A stretch of DNA of 64,000 nt, from NCBI RefSeq assembly GCF_010500815.1, contig NZ_JAAAMG010000007.1, positions 124,001-188,000 on the forward strand. The letters are read 5' to 3'. The translations under genes were made by a program, and so were the position numbers. The notes beneath the pieces are model-generated. The model made no database searches, was not told the DNA's origin, and was given only the letters and a program-made list of their open reading frames with translations. Within the stretch, counting starts at the first letter, position 1; each line of letters starts with the position of its first letter. The stretch is from Jiella pacifica (GTDB taxonomy: Bacteria > Pseudomonadota > Alphaproteobacteria > Rhizobiales > Rhizobiaceae). Below, in pieces: positions 29,141 through 37,900 of the stretch.

Positions 29141-29228
29141 CCCTCATGGTGAGCCTGTCGAACCACGAGGGCACCCCGAGGCGATCTGGAGCCTTCACCC
29201 TCGTGGTTCGACAGGCTCACCATGAGGG
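29141..29228. repeat. 31-bp perfect inverted repeat with 26-bp spacer
   Basis: Arms 29141-29171 and 29198-29228 are exact reverse complements over 31 bp. They contain the core TTCGACAGGCTCACCATGAG on one strand. This core is like a short repeat seen many times between genes in alphaproteobacterial genomes. The 262-bp gap between dnaB and alr (29022-29283) holds this element and nothing else I can support. The repeat could fold as a long RNA hairpin and act as a terminator for dnaB. Confidence 0.8.
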
Positions 29229-29283
29229 TGAAGGTGTCGCCGCGTTCCCCGCTCGATGCCTTTGCAGCACCCCGTCCGCCCAC

Positions 29284-30771
29284 CTACTCGAACCGCTCGG
29301 GCAGATAGGCCTCCTCGGCGAGATCGGTGAAGCGGGTGTATTCAGCCTGGAAGGCGAGCGGGATCGTGGCGGTCGGGCCGTGGCGCTGCTTGGCGATGAT
29401 CACCTCGGCCTTGCCGCGCGCGTCGTTGAGCGCCTGCTCCCATTTCAGATGCTCGTCGGTGCCGGGCTTGGGCTCGCGGTTGGCGAGATAATATTCGTCG
29501 CGATAGACGAACATCACGACGTCGGCGTCCTGCTCGATCGAGCCGGATTCGCGCAGATCCGACAGCTGCGGGCGCTTGTCGTCGCGCGATTCGACCTGGC
29601 GCGACAGCTGCGACAGGGCGATGATCGGCACCTGCAGCTCCTTCGCCAGCGCCTTCAGGCCCGTGGTGATCTCCGTGATTTCCTGGACACGGTTCTGCGA
29701 GGACGCCTTGGACGAGCCCTGCATCAGCTGGACGTAGTCGATCACCATGACGTCGAGGCCGCGCTGGCGCTTCAGCCGGCGGGCTCGCGCCGAAAGCTGG
29801 GCGATCGAGATGCCGCCGGTCTGGTCGATATAGAGCGGCAGGCGCTGCATCATCTCCGAACAGGCGATCAGCTTGGTCAGTTCCTGGTCGTTGATCTGGC
29901 CGCGGCGGATCTTCGAGGAGGAGATCTCAGTCTGCTCGGAGATGATACGCGTCGCCAGCTGCTCGGCCGACATTTCCAGCGAGAAGAAGCCGACGACGCC
30001 GCCGTTCTTGGCCTTGAACGAGCCATCGGCCTGCTCGGCCGGCTCGTAGGCGGCGGCGATGTTGAAGGCGATGTTGGTGGCGAGCGAGGTCTTGCCCATG
30101 GCCGGACGGCCGGCGAGGATGATCAGGTCGGAGGGCTGCAGCCCGCCCATCTTGCCGTCCATCGCCATGATGCCGGTGGAGACGCCGGAGAGGCCGCCGT
30201 CCCGGTCCTTGGCCGCCGTCGCCATCTGCACGGCGAGGGTGACGGCGTCGGTGAAGGACTGGAAGCCGCCATCGTAGCGGCCGGTCTCGGCGAGCGTGAA
30301 GAGCCGTCGCTCGGCCTCCTCGATCTGGTTCTTCGGCTCCATGTCGAGCGGCGCGTCATAGGCGAGATTGACCATCTCCTCGCCGATCCCGATCAGCGAT
30401 CGGCGCAGCGCCAGATCGTAGACTGCCCGGCCGTAGTCGAGCGTGTTGATGATCGTCGTCGCTTCGGCCGCGAGCCGCGCAAGATACTGCGCGAGGGTCA
30501 TCTCGCCGATCTTGTCGTTCGCCTTCAGGAACGTCTTGATCGTCACCGGATTGGCGATCTTGCCCATCCGGATCATTTCGGAGGTCTTTTCGAAGATCTC
30601 CTTGTGGATCGGCTCGAAGAAGTGGTCGGGCTTCAGGAAGTCGTGGACGACGTAATAGGCGTCGTTGTTGACGAGAATCGCGCCGATCAGCGCCTGCTCG
30701 GCCTCGATGTTGGCCGGTGCCTCGCGATAGATCGCCGCCTCTTCCTCGAATTTGCGCGCAGGCTCCGCCAT
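29284..30771 (-). CDS. dnaB: Replicative DNA helicase
   Basis: A 495-residue RecA-type hexameric helicase. The N-terminal primase-interaction domain (PANIEAEQALIGAILVNNDAYYVV) precedes the motor. Walker A is GRPAMGKTSLA near residue 225 and Walker B is DVMVIDYVQLM. Further blocks are LSQLSRQVESRDDKRPQLSDLRESGSIEQDAD. There is no intein. The length is normal. The downstream neighbour alr on the same strand fits the conserved rhizobial order. Confidence 0.97.
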   Translation of the reverse strand: MAEPARKFEEEAAIYREAPANIEAEQALIGAILVNNDAYYVVHDFLKPDHFFEPIHKEIFEKTSEMIRMGKIANPVTIKTFLKANDKIGEMTLAQYLARLAAEATTIINTLDYGRAVYDLALRRSLIGIGEEMVNLAYDAPLDMEPKNQIEEAERRLFTLAETGRYDGGFQSFTDAVTLAVQMATAAKDRDGGLSGVSTGIMAMDGKMGGLQPSDLIILAGRPAMGKTSLATNIAFNIAAAYEPAEQADGSFKAKNGGVVGFFSLEMSAEQLATRIISEQTEISSSKIRRGQINDQELTKLIACSEMMQRLPLYIDQTGGISIAQLSARARRLKRQRGLDVMVIDYVQLMQGSSKASSQNRVQEITEITTGLKALAKELQVPIIALSQLSRQVESRDDKRPQLSDLRESGSIEQDADVVMFVYRDEYYLANREPKPGTDEHLKWEQALNDARGKAEVIIAKQRHGPTATIPLAFQAEYTRFTDLAEEAYLPERFE

Positions 30772-30847
30772 CGCCGTCGCATCCTTTTCATCAATTGCCC
30801 GAAAGCGGATGGCCTACACCATCGGGTGATTCGTCACAAAGCAAAGA

Positions 30848-30868
30848 AGCCGCCCGAATGGGGCGGCT
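30848..30868 (-). terminator. Probable terminator after grpE
   Basis: On the minus strand the 8-bp stem AGCCGCCC/GGGCGGCT closes on a 5-nt loop and is followed by TCTTTGCTTTG. It lies about 50 bp after the grpE stop. Confidence 0.6.
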
Positions 30869-30918
30869 CCTCATCAGCCTGAAAACCTCTGGATAACAGC
30901 GGGGAAAACCGTCTGGGA

Positions 30919-31620
30919 CTATTGCCCCGTGCCGGCCTCCGCCTCGGCGCCCCTTGCCTCGGCCGGCGCCGCCTTCGGCCCACCCTTGGAGACGCCGACC
31001 ATCGCCGGCCGCAGCACCCGCTCGCCGATGGCATAGCCGGCCTGGACGACCTGCAGCACCGTGCCGTTCGGCACCTCGGGATTGGGGATTTCGAACATCG
31101 CCTGATGGAAGTTCGGATCGAAGCGCTGGCCCTGCGGCTCGAGCTTCCTGACCCCGTGCTTTTCGAGCGTCGCGAGAAGGCCCTTCTCGGTCATGTCGAC
31201 GCCTTCGATCAGCGCCTTCAGGCCGGAGCTCTCGTCGGCCCGATGCTCCTCGGGCACCGCATCGAGGGCGCGCGAAAGATTGTCGGCGACCGACAGCATC
31301 TCGCGGGCGAAGCTCGTGACGGCGTAGGTGCGCGCGTCCTTCACTTCCCGCTCGGTGCGGCGACGCAGGTTCTCCATGTCGGCGGCCAGCCGCAACAGCC
31401 GGTCCTTGACGTCGGCGTTCTCCGCTTCCAGCGCGGCGATGCGCGCCTGCTGCTCGTCGCCGTCGCGGGCGCCATCCTCGTCGCCCGCCGCCTCGCCATA
31501 GGCCGCGCCCCACTTCGAAGATTGCGGTGTCGCCGTCCCCGCAGCCGCGCTCTCGCCCGCAGCCGTCTCGGCGGCATCGGTCTCGTGGCTCTCGCCCTCG
31601 GGTTTGCCGGTCTCGCTCAT
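30919..31620 (-). CDS. grpE: Nucleotide exchange factor GrpE
   Basis: A 233-residue DnaK co-chaperone. An acidic, disordered N-terminus (about 1-75) leads into the long coiled coil ([33 protein letters not shown]). The C-terminal beta domain carries the family motif [17 protein letters not shown] and [22 protein letters not shown]. The ATG at 31620 has GAGGGAAG just upstream, which favours it over an earlier in-frame ATG. It lies downstream of hrcA on the same strand. Confidence 0.96.
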   Translation of the reverse strand: MSETGKPEGESHETDAAETAAGESAAAGTATPQSSKWGAAYGEAAGDEDGARDGDEQQARIAALEAENADVKDRLLRLAADMENLRRRTEREVKDARTYAVTSFAREMLSVADNLSRALDAVPEEHRADESSGLKALIEGVDMTEKGLLATLEKHGVRKLEPQGQRFDPNFHQAMFEIPNPEVPNGTVLQVVQAGYAIGERVLRPAMVGVSKGGPKAAPAEARGAEAEAGTGQ

Positions 31621-31797
31621 CTTCCCTCTTTCATCCTGTTTTCTCGACATCCTGCCCCGCCCGTTGCGGGGCTCGAACCATCGGACGTCCTCGTCTTGGC
31701 GGCATGACCGGAGGGCCCGCAGTTCTCGACGACCACGGCCCCGTCCGATGCACGAATGCGTTATCGCAGCGGCATATCGAATTGGCGGGCTCGAAAA

Positions 31798-32895
31798 TCA
31801 AGCCTCGCCGTCGGCGGCCTTCTGCTGCAACAGCCGCGAGACGATGCGCGCGGTGTAGTCGACCATCGGCACGACGCGGCGATAGTTCAGCCGTGTCGGA
31901 CCGATGACGCCGACGGCGCCGACGACGCTCTCGGTGCCGCCCTTGTAGGGCGCGACGATCAACGACGAGCCCGACAGGGAGAACAGCTTGTTCTCCGAGC
32001 CGATGAAGATCCGGACGCCGTTGCCGCCCTCGGCGAGGCCGAGCAGCTCGATCATGCCGTTCTTCGTTTCGAGATCGTCGAACAGCAGCCGCAGCCGCTC
32101 GATGTCGTCGGCGGCGGAGATGTTGTCGAGAAGGTTCGCCCGGCCGCGGACGATGAGCTGCGCCGGCTGCCCGGCTGCGGCACCCGACCAGATGGCGAGC
32201 CCCTGATCGACGAGCGCCTGGGACAACAGATCGAGGGCCGTTGCCGTCTCGTCCTTCAGCGCGGCGATGCGCTCGCGCGCCTCGCCGAGGGTGCGGCCGA
32301 CGACATGGGCGTTGAGAAAGTTGCCGGCCTCGACGAGCTGCGAGGCGGTCACCCCCGCCGGCAGGTCGAAGATCCGGTTCTCCACCTCGCCATTGGCGCC
32401 GACGAGGACGGCAAGCCCCTTGGTCGGCTCGAGGCGGATGAACTCGATGTGCTTCAGCCGCAGGTCGGACTTGGTCGTGACCACGATGCCGGCGCCGCGC
32501 GACAGGCCGGAGAGCAGGTTGCTTGCCTCGGTGAGGAGGTTCTCCATGCCGCGCCCGTCGCCGACGAGCCGCACCTTCTCCTCGATCTCGTCGCGCTCCG
32601 AAGCGGCGAGATCGCCGACCTCCAGGAAAGCGTCGACGAAGAAACGCAGCCCGATCTCGGTCGGCATCCGCCCGGCCGAGACATGCGGCGAGTATATCAG
32701 GCCGAGCGCTTCGAGGTCGCTCATGACGTTGCGCACCGAGGCTGGCGACAGCGACGACGTCAGGAGCTTCGACAGCATGCGCGAGCCGACGGGCTCGCCC
32801 TGGTCGAGATAGCTTTCGACGATCAGCCGAAAGATCTCCCGGGCGCGCGCATCCAGCGGAAGCTGAGCTCGGGCCAAGTCGCTGACGGACATCAT
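31798..32895 (-). CDS. hrcA: Heat-inducible transcription repressor HrcA
   Basis: A 365-residue repressor of CIRCE-controlled chaperone genes. The N-terminal winged helix contains [15 protein letters not shown] and [18 protein letters not shown]. The family block [25 protein letters not shown] follows. The C-terminal part has the GAF-like region and the motif [26 protein letters not shown]. The start is one of two adjacent ATGs (32895 or 32892). No CIRCE-like repeat was noticed in the 113 bp upstream. It precedes grpE. Confidence 0.95.
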   Translation of the reverse strand: MMSVSDLARAQLPLDARAREIFRLIVESYLDQGEPVGSRMLSKLLTSSLSPASVRNVMSDLEALGLIYSPHVSAGRMPTEIGLRFFVDAFLEVGDLAASERDEIEEKVRLVGDGRGMENLLTEASNLLSGLSRGAGIVVTTKSDLRLKHIEFIRLEPTKGLAVLVGANGEVENRIFDLPAGVTASQLVEAGNFLNAHVVGRTLGEARERIAALKDETATALDLLSQALVDQGLAIWSGAAAGQPAQLIVRGRANLLDNISAADDIERLRLLFDDLETKNGMIELLGLAEGGNGVRIFIGSENKLFSLSGSSLIVAPYKGGTESVVGAVGVIGPTRLNYRRVVPMVDYTARIVSRLLQQKAADGEA

Positions 32896-33017
32896 GAAAC
32901 GCAAAATTCTGGGTAAACCATGCCCATACTATAGGTGTGCGCCCGGGCGGATGAAAGCCGGGCGCGTCGTCATCTGCGGCACGGCCGGGAGATCGCGGGC
33001 TCGCCGCCGGTTCCGCC

Positions 33018-34265
33018 TCACGAAAAGCGCCTCGGCGAAAGGGCGTCGAGCACCGGGCCGGGAGCGCCGGCCTTGCCGCCATCCGCCATCAGATCGGCGA
33101 TCAGCATGCCGGTGGTCGGCCCGAGCGTGAAACCCTGATGGCCGTGGCCGAAATCGAACCACAGCCCGTCATGGCGCGGCGCCTTGCCGACGACGGGCAG
33201 CATGTCGGGCATGCAGGGGCGCGTTCCGTGCCAGGGCTGGTTCTCGACCGGGCCGCCGAAATCGAGCACCTTTCGTGCCCCCGCCTCGGCTTCGCCGAGT
33301 TGGCGCAGGTTCTGGGTGGCGGTCATGGCGGTCAGTTCGGCGCCGGTGGTGATGCGCATGCCGAGCTTCATCGGCACGAACACCGCGCCCACCGAAGCGT
33401 CCATCAGCGGCTTGTCCAGCGGATTGTTCTGGTAATGCTGGTGATAGCCGCGCTTTTCGATCATCGGGATCCTGTAGCCGAAGCGCTTCAGGAGCTTCGG
33501 CGACCAGGCCCCGAGGCAGACGACGACGTCCTTCGCCTCCAGGGGGCCGTCGACGGTGTCGACGCGCCAGCCGGCACCCGACTTCGCCAGCGTCTCGGCG
33601 TCGCCGTCGACCAGCCTGCCGCCGCGCTTCAGGAAGAGTTCGCCATAGGCGCGGGTCAGATCGCCGGGGCTCGAGCAGCACCAGGGATCGGTCCAGTGAA
33701 TGGCGCCGGCATAGCCGGGCTTCAGCGCCGGCTCGGCCGCCATCAGGCCGCTCGCATCGAGCGCCGTATACCCGACGCCGTATTCGCGGTTCACCCGCTC
33801 GGCCTTGGCGACGGCGGCAGCGAGCTTGCCCTCGTCGCGCCAGGCCTGGTGGAAGCCGTCCTTGCGGATCAGCGCGTCGGCGCCGGCATCCGAGATGTAG
33901 AGCGCGTGGTCCTCGCGCGAGCGGCGGATGAGGACGCTGTAGGTCGCGGCGATGCGGTGGAGGCTCTTCGGCTGGGAGTAGCGAAAGTAGCTGAAGAGGT
34001 TCCTGACCTCCGAGGACACCGCCTCGAAGCTCCATTCGACGTCGTTGGTGCGCTTCAGCGCGATGGCGATCAGCGAGGGTATGTCCGTCGGCATGGCATA
34101 GGGCTCGACGGCCTCGGCCTGGATGATGCCGGCGTTGCCGTAGCTCGTCTCCCCGGCAAATCGCGGCTGCCTGTCGAGGATGACGACGTCCTTCCCCTGC
34201 GCCTGCAGAGCGAGCGCTGCGCCCACCCCCACCATGCCGGCGCCGAGCACGATCACGTCGGTCAT
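33018..34265 (-). CDS. FAD-dependent D-amino-acid dehydrogenase-like oxidoreductase
   Basis: A 415-residue DAO-superfamily protein. The N-terminal dinucleotide motif is VIVLGAGMVGVGAALALQ, followed by ILDRQPRFAGETSYGNAGII, typical of DadA-like enzymes. A C-terminal flavin-contact block reads GLWFDFGHGHQGFTLGPTTGMLIADL. The likely reaction is oxidation of a D-amino acid or another secondary amine with electrons passed to a respiratory carrier; the substrate cannot be told. It lies between hrcA and rph with Uma2, an interruption of an otherwise conserved gene pair. It might use D-alanine, but the racemase alr in the window is not linked to it. Confidence 0.85.
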   Translation of the reverse strand: MTDVIVLGAGMVGVGAALALQAQGKDVVILDRQPRFAGETSYGNAGIIQAEAVEPYAMPTDIPSLIAIALKRTNDVEWSFEAVSSEVRNLFSYFRYSQPKSLHRIAATYSVLIRRSREDHALYISDAGADALIRKDGFHQAWRDEGKLAAAVAKAERVNREYGVGYTALDASGLMAAEPALKPGYAGAIHWTDPWCCSSPGDLTRAYGELFLKRGGRLVDGDAETLAKSGAGWRVDTVDGPLEAKDVVVCLGAWSPKLLKRFGYRIPMIEKRGYHQHYQNNPLDKPLMDASVGAVFVPMKLGMRITTGAELTAMTATQNLRQLGEAEAGARKVLDFGGPVENQPWHGTRPCMPDMLPVVGKAPRHDGLWFDFGHGHQGFTLGPTTGMLIADLMADGGKAGAPGPVLDALSPRRFS

Positions 34266-34394
34266 GGGCAGTTCATCCTTCTCTACGCTGTACCGGTGAG
34301 GAGGGTAGTCGGCTCGCTGCGGAGAGCAAGCGGATTTTGCGGTGCGAAAGAGGCGGTCCGATCAGCCCGTCGACGCCATGACACTCACGACGCC

Positions 34395-35036
34395 TCAGCG
34401 GAAGGGTCGCTCTTCCACCAGCCGCAGCCGAGGTCGCGTCGCCGGATCGAGCGTTTCGTAGATCTGACCGACGGCAAGCGATCCGCCGATCTCGGCAAGC
34501 GCGACGATCTGATCGAGATCGTCATATTTCTCGACGTCCCATCCGCCATCCTTGTCCCGCCTGTAGAGCTTGACCGAGATGACGTCGGGATCGACGAAAA
34601 GGATGAGCCGGATCTCGGCATGGGACCGGTATTCGTCGAGCTTGTCGGTCGCGTCGATCGCCGAGGTCCCAGGCGACGCCACTTCCACCACCAAGGTCGG
34701 CCGTGACGCTTCGAGCGCGTCACGATCGTTCGGCCCGCAGTCGACGACGACGTCGGGATAGCGAATGGTCTGTGGTCCTGTTCTCACGGCGGTATCGCTG
34801 GAGGTGGTTCGGCAACCGCCACGTCTCGCCTGCGGCAACAGCGTCGCGACGATGTTCGCCGTGACGACGTTGTGGCTCTGCTTGGCCCCCGTCATCATCC
34901 GGAAGATCCGGCCGTCGACGAGTTCGAACCGACCGTCTTGGGCGCACACCCACCGGAGGAACTCGCCCGCTGACACGAGATCATGCTCGGGAATGGCCAC
35001 GTGAAACCCATCTGCCAGCGTCGGGATTTTCAACAT
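34395..35036 (-). CDS. Uma2-family (DUF820) PD-(D/E)XK nuclease-fold protein
   Basis: A 213-residue protein. Typical Uma2 blocks are FLRWVCAQDGRFELVDGRIFRM near residues 25-45, then SHNVVTANIVATLL and the nuclease-fold core YPDVVVDCG and PTLVVEVASPGTSAIDATDKLDEYRS, carrying the Asp and Glu expected at the active site. The function of the family is unsettled; genes are often found singly and in many copies. I chose the ATG at 35036 for family length; the frame is open further upstream. It is encoded 130 bp upstream of the DadA-like gene, same strand. Confidence 0.85.
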   Translation of the reverse strand: MLKIPTLADGFHVAIPEHDLVSAGEFLRWVCAQDGRFELVDGRIFRMMTGAKQSHNVVTANIVATLLPQARRGGCRTTSSDTAVRTGPQTIRYPDVVVDCGPNDRDALEASRPTLVVEVASPGTSAIDATDKLDEYRSHAEIRLILFVDPDVISVKLYRRDKDGGWDVEKYDDLDQIVALAEIGGSLAVGQIYETLDPATRPRLRLVEERPFR

Positions 35037-35269
35037 ACGCCCGAGAAAGAGGGCCATCAACATGGCCGCTCCCCGCGACGATTGCCCAACCATCCGCGGT
35101 GGCGCGTCGTCGAACACCCGCACCCGGCCGGCAAGTGACGTCCGGCCCTTCAAGAAACGAAAGATCCTCTCCCGAATCCTTTGCGCGTTTCAGCCTTTCC
35201 CGATACAAGCCCGGCACAATAACACTCCGTTAACCATGAAAATTCGAAGCAAAAGCGAGACATCGAGCC

Positions 35270-35992
35270 ATGCGCCCTTCCAAACGACCCAATGACGCCA
35301 TGCGCGACGTCTCGATGGACACCGGCGTCTCGCGCCATGCGGAAGGCTCCTGCCTCGTGCGCTTCGGCAATACCGAGGTGCTGTGCATGGCGAGCCTCGA
35401 AGAGCGGGTGCCGCCGTTCCTGAAGAACACCGGCAAGGGCTGGGTGACGGCGGAATACGGCATGCTGCCGCGGGCGACCGGCGAGCGCATGCGCCGCGAG
35501 GCAGCCCAGGGCAAGCAATCCGGCCGCACCCAGGAGATCCAGCGGCTGATCGGCCGGTCGCTCCGGTCGATCGTCGACCTCCAGGCGCTCGGCGAGCGCC
35601 AGATCACCATCGACTGCGACGTCCTCCAGGCCGATGGCGGGACGCGCACGGCGGCGATCACCGGCGGCTTCGTGGCGCTGTCGGAATGCCTCAAATGGAT
35701 GGAGGAGCGCTCGATGGTGAAGCGCCACGACGTCCTTCTCGGCCACGTCGCGGCAGTGTCCTGCGGCATCTACAAGAACCAGCCGGTGCTCGATCTCGAC
35801 TATGCCGAGGATTCCACCGCCGAGACCGACGCCAATTTCGTCATGACCGGGGCCGGCGGCATCGTCGAGATCCAGGGCACCGCCGAGGGCGCGCCCTTCT
35901 CCGAGGACGAGTTCCTCGAACTGTTGAAGCTCGCCCGCAAGGGAATCAACGAACTGGTCGCGACGCAGCGCCAGGTTCTCGGAGAGCACTGA
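35270..35992 (+). CDS. rph: Ribonuclease PH
   Basis: A 240-residue phosphorolytic 3' exoribonuclease that trims tRNA 3' ends. Family blocks are [65 protein letters not shown], the phosphate and catalytic region [23 protein letters not shown]-like sequence near 110-135, and the C-terminal [16 protein letters not shown]. It is the first gene of rph-rdgB-hemW, the stop overlapping the start of rdgB by one base. Confidence 0.97.
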   Translation: MRPSKRPNDAMRDVSMDTGVSRHAEGSCLVRFGNTEVLCMASLEERVPPFLKNTGKGWVTAEYGMLPRATGERMRREAAQGKQSGRTQEIQRLIGRSLRSIVDLQALGERQITIDCDVLQADGGTRTAAITGGFVALSECLKWMEERSMVKRHDVLLGHVAAVSCGIYKNQPVLDLDYAEDSTAETDANFVMTGAGGIVEIQGTAEGAPFSEDEFLELLKLARKGINELVATQRQVLGEH

Positions 35993-36636
35993 TGCCGCTT
36001 CTGACGCCGGCCGACGGGCCGCTTCTCGTCGCCAGCCACAACAAGGGCAAGATCTGGGAAATCCGCGAGTTGATGGAGCCCTTCGGCTTCGAGGTGACGT
36101 CGGCCGCCGACAAGGGTCTCGACGATCCGGAAGAGACCGGCACGACCTTCGAGGAGAACGCCGCGATCAAGGCGCTGGCGGCGATGGAGGCGACGGGGCT
36201 CGCCTCGCTGTCGGACGACAGCGGCATCGCCATCGAGGCCCTGAACGGCGACCCCGGCATCTATTCGGCCCGCTGGGGCGGGCCGGACCGCGACTTCGCC
36301 ATGGCGATGCGCAACGTCGAGGAAAAGTTGCAGGCCGCCGGCGCGACGACGCCGGACAAGCGCCGCGCCACCTTCGTCGCCGTCCTCTGCCTGGCACGGC
36401 CCGGCCATGAGCCGATGTTCTTCCGCGGCGAGGTGGACGGCACGGTCGTCTGGCCGCCGGTCGGCGACAAGGGCTTCGGCTACGACCCGATCTTCCTGCC
36501 GGACGGCGAGAGCCGCACCTTCGGCGAGATGATGTCGGCGGAAAAGCACGCCTGGGAGCCCGGCCAGAAGACGGCGCTGTCGCACCGGGCGCGGGCCTTC
36601 CAGAAATTCGCCAAGCTCGCCCTCGGGGTGGAATGA
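35992..36636 (+). CDS. rdgB: XTP/dITP diphosphatase (non-canonical purine NTP pyrophosphatase)
   Basis: A 214-residue HAM1/RdgB enzyme that hydrolyses dITP and XTP to keep them out of nucleic acids. Blocks are [17 protein letters not shown] near residue 10, [19 protein letters not shown] with the metal-binding [13 protein letters not shown], and the C-terminal [21 protein letters not shown]. The ATG overlaps the rph stop (TGATG). A much longer open frame extends upstream across rph but is a shadow. Normal family length. Confidence 0.96.
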   Translation: MPLLTPADGPLLVASHNKGKIWEIRELMEPFGFEVTSAADKGLDDPEETGTTFEENAAIKALAAMEATGLASLSDDSGIAIEALNGDPGIYSARWGGPDRDFAMAMRNVEEKLQAAGATTPDKRRATFVAVLCLARPGHEPMFFRGEVDGTVVWPPVGDKGFGYDPIFLPDGESRTFGEMMSAEKHAWEPGQKTALSHRARAFQKFAKLALGVE

Positions 36637-36646
36637 GAGGGGCCCG

Positions 36647-37849
36647 ATGAACCTGATGTCGCCGCACCTAGCCGCCGGGGTCCTCCCCTTCGCCAAGACG
36701 CCCGCGGCACCGGGCTTCGGGGTCTACATCCATTGGCCGTTCTGCGCGGCCAAATGCCCCTACTGCGACTTCAACAGCCATGTCCGCCGCTCGGCCATCG
36801 ACCAGCCGCGCTACGTCGCGGCCTTCACGCGCGAGCTGAAGGAAGCCGCGCGGCGCTCCAAGGGCGAACTCGTCACCTCGATCTTCTTCGGCGGCGGCAC
36901 GCCGAGCCTGATGGCGCCGGAGACCGTCGGGGCGATCCTCGATGCCGTGGCGGCCAACTGGGCGATCGCGCCCGACGCCGAGATCACCCTGGAGGCCAAT
37001 CCGTCGAGCGTCGAGGCGTCGCGGTTTCGCGGCTATCGGGCGGCGGGGGTCAACCGGGTGTCGCTCGGCGTCCAAGCGCTGAACGATCCGGACCTGAGGC
37101 GTCTCGGCCGCCTGCATGACGTTTCGGCCGCGCTCGAAGCCATCCGTCTCGCCCGCGAGATCTTCCCGCGGCTGTCCTTCGACCTGATCTATGCGCGGCC
37201 AAGCCAGACGGTGGAAGCCTGGGAGGCCGAGCTCAACCAGGCGATCGATCTGGCCGCCGACCATCTGTCGCTCTACCAGCTGACCATCGAGATGGGCACG
37301 CCCTTCTTCGACCTGCACAAGGCCGGCAAGCTGAAGGTGCCGGACGGGGAACTCTCGGCCGAGCTCTACGAGGCGACGCAGTCAATCACCGCCGCGCGCG
37401 GCCTGCCGGCCTACGAGATCTCCAACCACGCCGTGCCGGGCGCCGAATCGCGCCACAACCTCACCTATTGGCGCTACGGATTCTATGCCGGCGTCGGTCC
37501 CGGCGCCCATGGCCGCCTCAAGGGCGAGAACGGCCATCGCCACGCCATCGCCAACGAGCCGTTGCCCGAGACCTGGCTGAAGATGGTGGAAAGCTGGGAT
37601 TCGGGCGCCGTGACCGACGAGGCGCTGTCGCTCGAAGAGCAGGCGGACGAGCTGCTCTTGATGGGCCTTCGCCTCACCGAGGGGATCGATCTCTGCCGCT
37701 GGCGCAAGCTCGCCGGCCGGGACATCGACAAGGCGAGCGAACAGGACCTCGCCCATCATGGCATGATCGAGCGCCTCGGCCCGGATCGCATCCGTGCGAC
37801 GCCGGCGGGCATGCTGGTGCTCGACGCGGTGGTCGCGGACCTGGCCTGA
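36647..37849 (+). CDS. hemW: Radical-SAM heme chaperone HemW
   Basis: A 400-residue protein of the coproporphyrinogen-III-oxidase-like radical SAM family; HemW delivers heme to respiratory enzymes rather than oxidising coproporphyrinogen. The cluster motif CAAKCPYCDFNSH lies near residues 32-44 and lacks the extra cysteine context of HemN. Further blocks are FFGGGTPSLM, GVNRVSLGVQALND and the HemW C-terminal YEISNHAVPGAESRHNLTYWRYG. GAGAGGGG lies before the ATG. Third gene of rph-rdgB-hemW, followed closely by a cytochrome oxidase operon. Confidence 0.94.
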   Translation: MNLMSPHLAAGVLPFAKTPAAPGFGVYIHWPFCAAKCPYCDFNSHVRRSAIDQPRYVAAFTRELKEAARRSKGELVTSIFFGGGTPSLMAPETVGAILDAVAANWAIAPDAEITLEANPSSVEASRFRGYRAAGVNRVSLGVQALNDPDLRRLGRLHDVSAALEAIRLAREIFPRLSFDLIYARPSQTVEAWEAELNQAIDLAADHLSLYQLTIEMGTPFFDLHKAGKLKVPDGELSAELYEATQSITAARGLPAYEISNHAVPGAESRHNLTYWRYGFYAGVGPGAHGRLKGENGHRHAIANEPLPETWLKMVESWDSGAVTDEALSLEEQADELLLMGLRLTEGIDLCRWRKLAGRDIDKASEQDLAHHGMIERLGPDRIRATPAGMLVLDAVVADLA

Positions 37850-37900
37850 GCGGCCCTGCCCCGCGCCACCGCCCGAGGATCGGCCGTCGGCAGCGGCATT

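Noticed and set aside
29141-29228. 31-bp inverted repeat as ends of an insertion sequence
   Set aside because: Only 26 bp lie between the arms and no transposase is nearby, so it is a hairpin-type repeat, not an IS.
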